Shown: one piece after another, positions 33,101-64,000 of the stretch | Layout of the letters: the number at the start of each line of letters is the position of its first letter | How positions within the stretch are numbered: position 1 is the stretch's first letter | Assembly: GCA_963576475.1 (NCBI GenBank) | Contig: OY754981.1 | Coordinates: forward strand, 30,852,132-30,916,131 | Length of the DNA stretch: 64,000 bases | Source: Molanna angustata | Taxonomy: Eukaryota > Arthropoda > Insecta > Trichoptera > Molannidae | Direction: 5' to 3' | Translations under genes and position numbers: made by a program | Notes under the pieces: generated by a model | Databases searched by the model: none | The model's input: the letters and a program-made list of their open reading frames with translations, nothing else | What the model was told of the DNA's origin: nothing

Positions 33101-34000
33101 AATGACATGTATTACTATCATTGTATTGTCGCTCTACATGTTTCATTACTTAGTACATATTATAAATCAATGACATGTATTACTATCATTGTATTGTACC
33201 TCTACATGTTTCATTACTTAGTACATATTATAAATCAATGACATGTATTACTATCATTGTATTGTCGCTCTACATGTTTCATTACTTAGTACATATTATA
33301 AATCAATGACATGTATTACTATCATTGTATTGTACCTCTACATGTTTCATTACTTAGTACATATTATAAATCAATGACATGTATTACTATCATTGTATTG
33401 TCGCTCTACATGTTTCATTACTTAGTACATATTATAAATCAATGACACGTATTACTATCATTGTATTGTACCTCTACATGTTTCATTACTTAGTACATAT
33501 TATAAATCAATGACATGTATTACTATCATTGTATTGTACCTCTACATGTTTCATTACTTAGTACATATTATAAATCAATGACATGTATTACTATCATTGT
33601 ATTGTCGCTCTACATGTTTCATTACTTAGTACATATTATAAATCAATGACACGTATTACTATCATTGTATTGTACCTCTACATGTTTCATTACTTAGTAC
33701 ATATTATAAATCAATGACATGTATTACTATCATTGTATTGTACCTCTACATGTTTCATTACTTAGTACATATTATAAATCAATGACATGTATTACTATCA
33801 TTGTATTGTCGCTCTACATGTTTCATTACTTAGTACATATTATAAATCAATGACATGTATTACTATCATTGTATTGTACCTCTACATGTTTCATTACTTA
33901 GTACATATTATAAATCAATGACATGTATTACTATCATTGTATTGTCGCTCTACATGTTTCATTACTTAGTACATATTATAAATCAATGACATGTATTACT
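30188..34000. repeat. 68-bp satellite array, about 56 copies
   Basis: GACATGTATTACTATCATTG recurs every 68 bp (30243, 30311, 30379 and on). One site shows three variants, TACCTGTAC, TACCTCTAC and TCGCTCTAC, distributed along the array: the first dominates the left, the last two alternate from about 32850 onward as a 136-bp dimer. Single-copy indels are few (for example near 31235 and 31540). It lies left of the first serpin exon seen. Confidence 0.98.
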
Positions 34001-34381
34001 ATTTTTATGTAAAGGCCTTTCACTGGGCATTAAATAAATATATGAATATTTATTCTAATGATTTTACAATAAAATGAAAGATACTGTGACTTATTAAATA
34101 AAACTAGAATTTTATTTATTATTTATTTATTTATACTGTTTAAAGATAAATAAATATAAATTTATAGATATATCTTGTTTTGAGAATGACAGCAATTATT
34201 GACACATTTTACGTAGGTAACTTAGAGAAGTCTTTGTTTTTTATTAGTCAGTTAATGACCAATCGGAAAAAGTCGGGGAAGTTTATAAATGTAAATTATA
34301 ATCTCAATATTCAAAAAGATAAGTCCAAGTTATAACTTTTTTACTTTTTGTTTACGGACCATTTATTTTTTATTTTTTCAG

Positions 34382-60879
<26,498 letters not shown>

Positions 60880-61139
60880 GTAATAAACATATTTTAGTTA
60901 CTTTTGAAAATATCACATAGCATAGAAAACCTAGAATATGATATGATATTGATATCGACGGTGGAAAGGCTATTTGACTAACGTGCAGTTCATCAACTTT
61001 ACAGTAGAGCGATTTAAAGTTTAAATTTTTTGAAAAAAAATCATAACAATTAAACGAATTAATATATTTTGAACTTGTTTTCTACAAGTTTTAGAAGATT
61101 TTTTATGTTATTTATTGAAATAAATAACATTCTATTTAG

Positions 61140-61390
61140 TTAAAAGTCCTGCGAGATAAGTGGTCTGTTAGTCAAATTGTTTTCTGAGACAGTCAGGTAA
61201 AACGACTAACATCATACATCTGTATATTTTCCGGTAGGTCTAATTGACTAACGTGCATTTTTACCTAATAAATTGTCTAGTAAAATGATTAACATCCTAA
61301 TTTTATATGTTTTTAATAGGTCTTTTTGACTAACGTGCATTTTTATCCGACAAAACGTCCAGTAAAAAGAAGTTAAAATAACTAAAGAGT
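61140..61390. repeat. Diverged tandem repeat of about 85 bp
   Basis: GACTAACGTGCATTTTTA recurs at about 61242 and 61328, with a related GACTAACGTGCAGTT at 60977 and similar TAGTAAAATGATTAAC parts between. It lies in the intron behind the fourth serpin exon. Confidence 0.55.
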
Positions 61391-61399
61391 AAAATTGCA

Positions 61400-62030
61400 T
61401 CGGGTATAACACCTTACTTCATGAATCACTAACATTAAATATTCAAGTAAAACATCTAAAGAGGCATGTTTTATATCAAATTAAAACGATGAAAACATGA
61501 TGTAATAGTTATCATAAACGTGGCACAAAAATTTTTTGAAGGGGCTACTTATTTTAATATATAGGAAATTATAGGAAAATATAATCATTTAACTATAAAA
61601 AATATATTAAAACAAATAGTCTAAATTGTAAATATCATTAAACCTTATTGTCTATTGAAAAATAAAAATATGACCTATTGGCCTATTGAGAAAAATATGA
61701 GTATGTAATAAAATTAATAATAAATTAAATCATTCAATCTTAAATTTATCAACTATAATATATATATTATATAATATGTAACATCAAAATTTTAACAATG
61801 TTTTGATGTTGTGTAGTGATGAAAACACCATAGCTATAGGTATAGGGTTTTTGCACTATGGTAGGTAGGTACCTATGTATAATATTAATTTGTAGGGTTT
61901 TTGGACTAATAATCATAATAATAATAACAGCGCTTCATGTATAGTAAATAGGTAAGCACTTGTGATATATAATAATAACGTGACAATAAAATTCTGGTTG
62001 CTTTGCTTGACCAAAACAAAAAGGAAAGGA
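61400..62030. other. AT-rich stretch, nothing recognised
   Basis: No exon with serpin hinge or reactive-loop motifs (such as GTEAAA or FRADHPF) was found here or further right. Confidence 0.4.
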
Positions 62031-62079
62031 AGTGTTATGAATGAAAGACACGATGGAAGAATGGAACTATAGTCGGGCC

Positions 62080-64000
62080 TAAGAGAAGATGATTTTTCAT
62101 GCGAGGGAGTAGGGGCGATATTAGATGAGCGAATGGTAGAGTGTATGAAAAAATATATGTTTGTAAGCTCAAGACTCATGTGGACCAGATTTAAGATGAG
62201 AATCACAGGTGTGTTTCTGTTTATAGGATATTGCGCCTGTAAACTCTAGCTTGGAGAATGCAAAAGATGAGTTTTGGGCAAGTTTTATAGAGGAAATGAA
62301 CAGGAAAATAGAAAATGAAAAGTTGATTCTGGCAGGCGATTTGAATGGCTGGGTAGGCATCTGGAGAAAAGATTTCGAATCAACTCTCGGACCTTACGGC
62401 GATAGCCGATAAAGTGAATGATAACGGCAAAAGACTGTTAGATGTTTGTGTGCAAATGGACCTCTTTGTATCAAACACAATTTTTGATCACAAAATAATT
62501 CATATGTATGCATGGGAAATAGAAAATGAAAGATTTTGTATGTGTGGACATTGCTCTGAGAAAAGCGACTGTTGATACGAGGGTGCCGAGCTAGAGACAG
62601 ACCATTTTTTGGTTGTCACAAAAATATGCCTGTTTACGGGTTGGCGCTCTAGAACTAATCGTGGCAGTCTACCACCGCGTATCAAATTAGAGAGGCTGTA
62701 AGAGGAAAGTATCAGACAAGAATTTGCAAGAAGAATTGAGTGCGCCTTAAGTCCCCACACAGTGACAGAGATGAATATAAGTGGCACATGGAGTATACTT
62801 AAAAACAATGTATTCAACGTGGCTAAAAATGTGTATGGCAAAGCAAAAAGAGGTAGAATAAAAAGGGATGCTTGGTGGAATGAATGAGTAAAGAAAGTAG
62901 TGGAAGAAAAACGAAATGTGTGGAAGAAATGGTTGTCATGTAAAGGATCTGGATGCGAGAAGGAAGAAAGAGCTAAAAATATATGTACAGAGTGCAAGAG
63001 GAAAAAAAAACAGTAAAAGAAGAAAAAAATGCACTGACAGAAAAAGAAAGCATGAAAATTGTGATAATTTTTTCTGGAAACACAAAAATGTTCTGGAAAA
63101 GAGTAAATCGACGAAAACAAGGAGTTATGCGAAGTCCGAAATGTATAAAAGATAAAGATGGATGTATGGTTATAGACGAAGAAAAAGTCAAGGAAAGATG
63201 GATGGAATACTTTGAAGAGTTGTAAGAAAGCACACAGTGCGAAAATCTGATGAGATGAACAATAGGATACCATGAAATGAATGTGAGAATGAAAGCGAGA
63301 AAATTTCAATAAAGATGTCAGAGAAGCAGTAACGCATGCACATACAGGAAAGGCCTCGGGATTTGACTGTAGGTATACTAACCGAATTTATCAAATATGG
63401 TGGTGAAAAGACGATGGAGTGGTGTCATTGCCTCTTCAAAAAATAAATTAATAAATGTTGGGAGACAAGACGTACCCCGTCAGATTGGAGAAACGTAGTG
63501 AATGTGCCCCTTTTTAAGAAAGGGTCAAAATTATATTAAAAAAACTACCGGGCTAACAGTCTGCTGAGTTCGGTTGGAAAATTGTATGCTAGGATACTGG
63601 ACCAAAAGTTGAGGTTACAGCAAATAAGGTATGGGATGCACAAGTAGTAAATGTTGGAGGTAGAGGTTGCATCGACCAAATCTTTTCCTTTCGAAAGACG
63701 ACTGAAAAGGTTCTGGCAAAAAACCAGAAACTTTTCTGTGCTTTCGTAGACCTGGATAAGGCCTACGAGTCCGTGAAAAGCTTTGGAATGTGCTATCAGT
63801 GTATGGAGCGGGAGGCAGGTTAATAAGGGCAATACGTATCATCTCTCTACGAAGAAAGCCAAGCCTTTGTGAGGATTGAAAACTCTCTTACAGGATGGTT
63901 ATATGGAAGAATGGGTGCGTATTATCACCGTGGCTCTTTAATTTATATATACTTTGACTTCTGTGAAAGAGCACTTAAGAATGAGAACATTGGGTTGAAA
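62080..64000 (+). pseudogene. RTE-type non-LTR element, degenerate, running off the window
   Basis: In shifting plus-strand frames: GVGAILDERMVE and VSSRLMWTRFK (about 62105-62195), ENEKLILAGDLNGWVG (endonuclease GDLN box, about 62310-62360), NDNGKRLLDVCVQMDLFVSN (about 62419), an ETDH remnant (about 62595), then the linker and RT with CIDQIFSFRKTTEKVL, CAFVDLDKAYESV (palm motif A, about 63739-63775) and CVLSPWLFNLYI (motif B style, about 63917). Many stops and small indels break all frames. The YADD region lies beyond the edge. Confidence 0.8.

Noticed and set aside
60880..64000. Further serpin exons, including the reactive loop
   Set aside because: No segment with serpin hinge or C-terminal motifs and matching splice phase was recognised; recognisable coding text here is RTE-type.

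Overview
The window is nuclear DNA of an arthropod, most likely an insect (possibly a hemipteran; that guess is weak). Evidence: a split serpin gene with GT..AG introns of 2.4 to 15.5 kb, a copia element primed by the initiator tRNA-Met half molecule (known from Drosophila copia), tRNA-headed SINEs, Jockey, RTE, CR1/L2 and I-type non-LTR elements, piggyBac and hAT MITEs, and long pure (TA)n and (TG)n tracts. There are no prokaryotic genes, operons or CRISPR. Almost all the sequence is mobile or tandemly repeated; the only clear host gene is the serpin.  Region 1-6.9 kb: two Jockey-like non-LTR elements lie head to tail. Element A carries a 17-copy 97-bp minisatellite in its 3' UTR. Element B is interrupted by an RTE fragment, its ORF1 is broken, and its ORF2 has lost the RT core in frame. 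Region 7.3-14.9 kb: a nearly intact Ty3/gypsy-type LTR retrotransposon (7649 bp; LTRs of 1346 bp with two differences seen; 4-bp target duplication). It has an RS-rich Gag, a textbook -1 frameshift signal between gag and pol, and a hairpin-rich tandem array in the LTR. Region 15-21 kb: AT-rich DNA with element fragments, SINEs and a 208-bp (TA)n tract. Region 21.1-26.4 kb: a poly-A-tailed non-LTR stub, then a second head-to-tail Jockey pair (C and D), D carrying a piggyBac-type MITE. Region 27-34 kb: a 37-bp minisatellite, SINEs, a small MITE, a 672-bp foldback element with a nested SINE, and a 3.8-kb 68-bp satellite.  Region 34.4-60.9 kb: four exons of a secreted serpin (plus strand, incomplete at both ends). 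Its introns hold a hAT MITE, RTE fragments, a Jockey/CR1-like element with a 161-bp satellite in its coding tail, a 125-bp satellite, 595 bp of (TG)n, an I-type element with RNase H, further MITEs and minisatellites, and a complete but coding-dead copia element with 74-bp LTRs. Region 62-64 kb: a degenerate RTE element running off the window.  Functional logic: the LTR element is the only element here that looks competent; the copia, Jockey and RTE copies are broken. Two tandem arrays (97 and 161 bp) sit demonstrably inside non-LTR elements, so retroelement tails appear to seed satellites here. The serpin exons keep an open frame and consistent splice phases, so the gene looks alive, but its start codon and reactive-centre loop are not recognised in this window.
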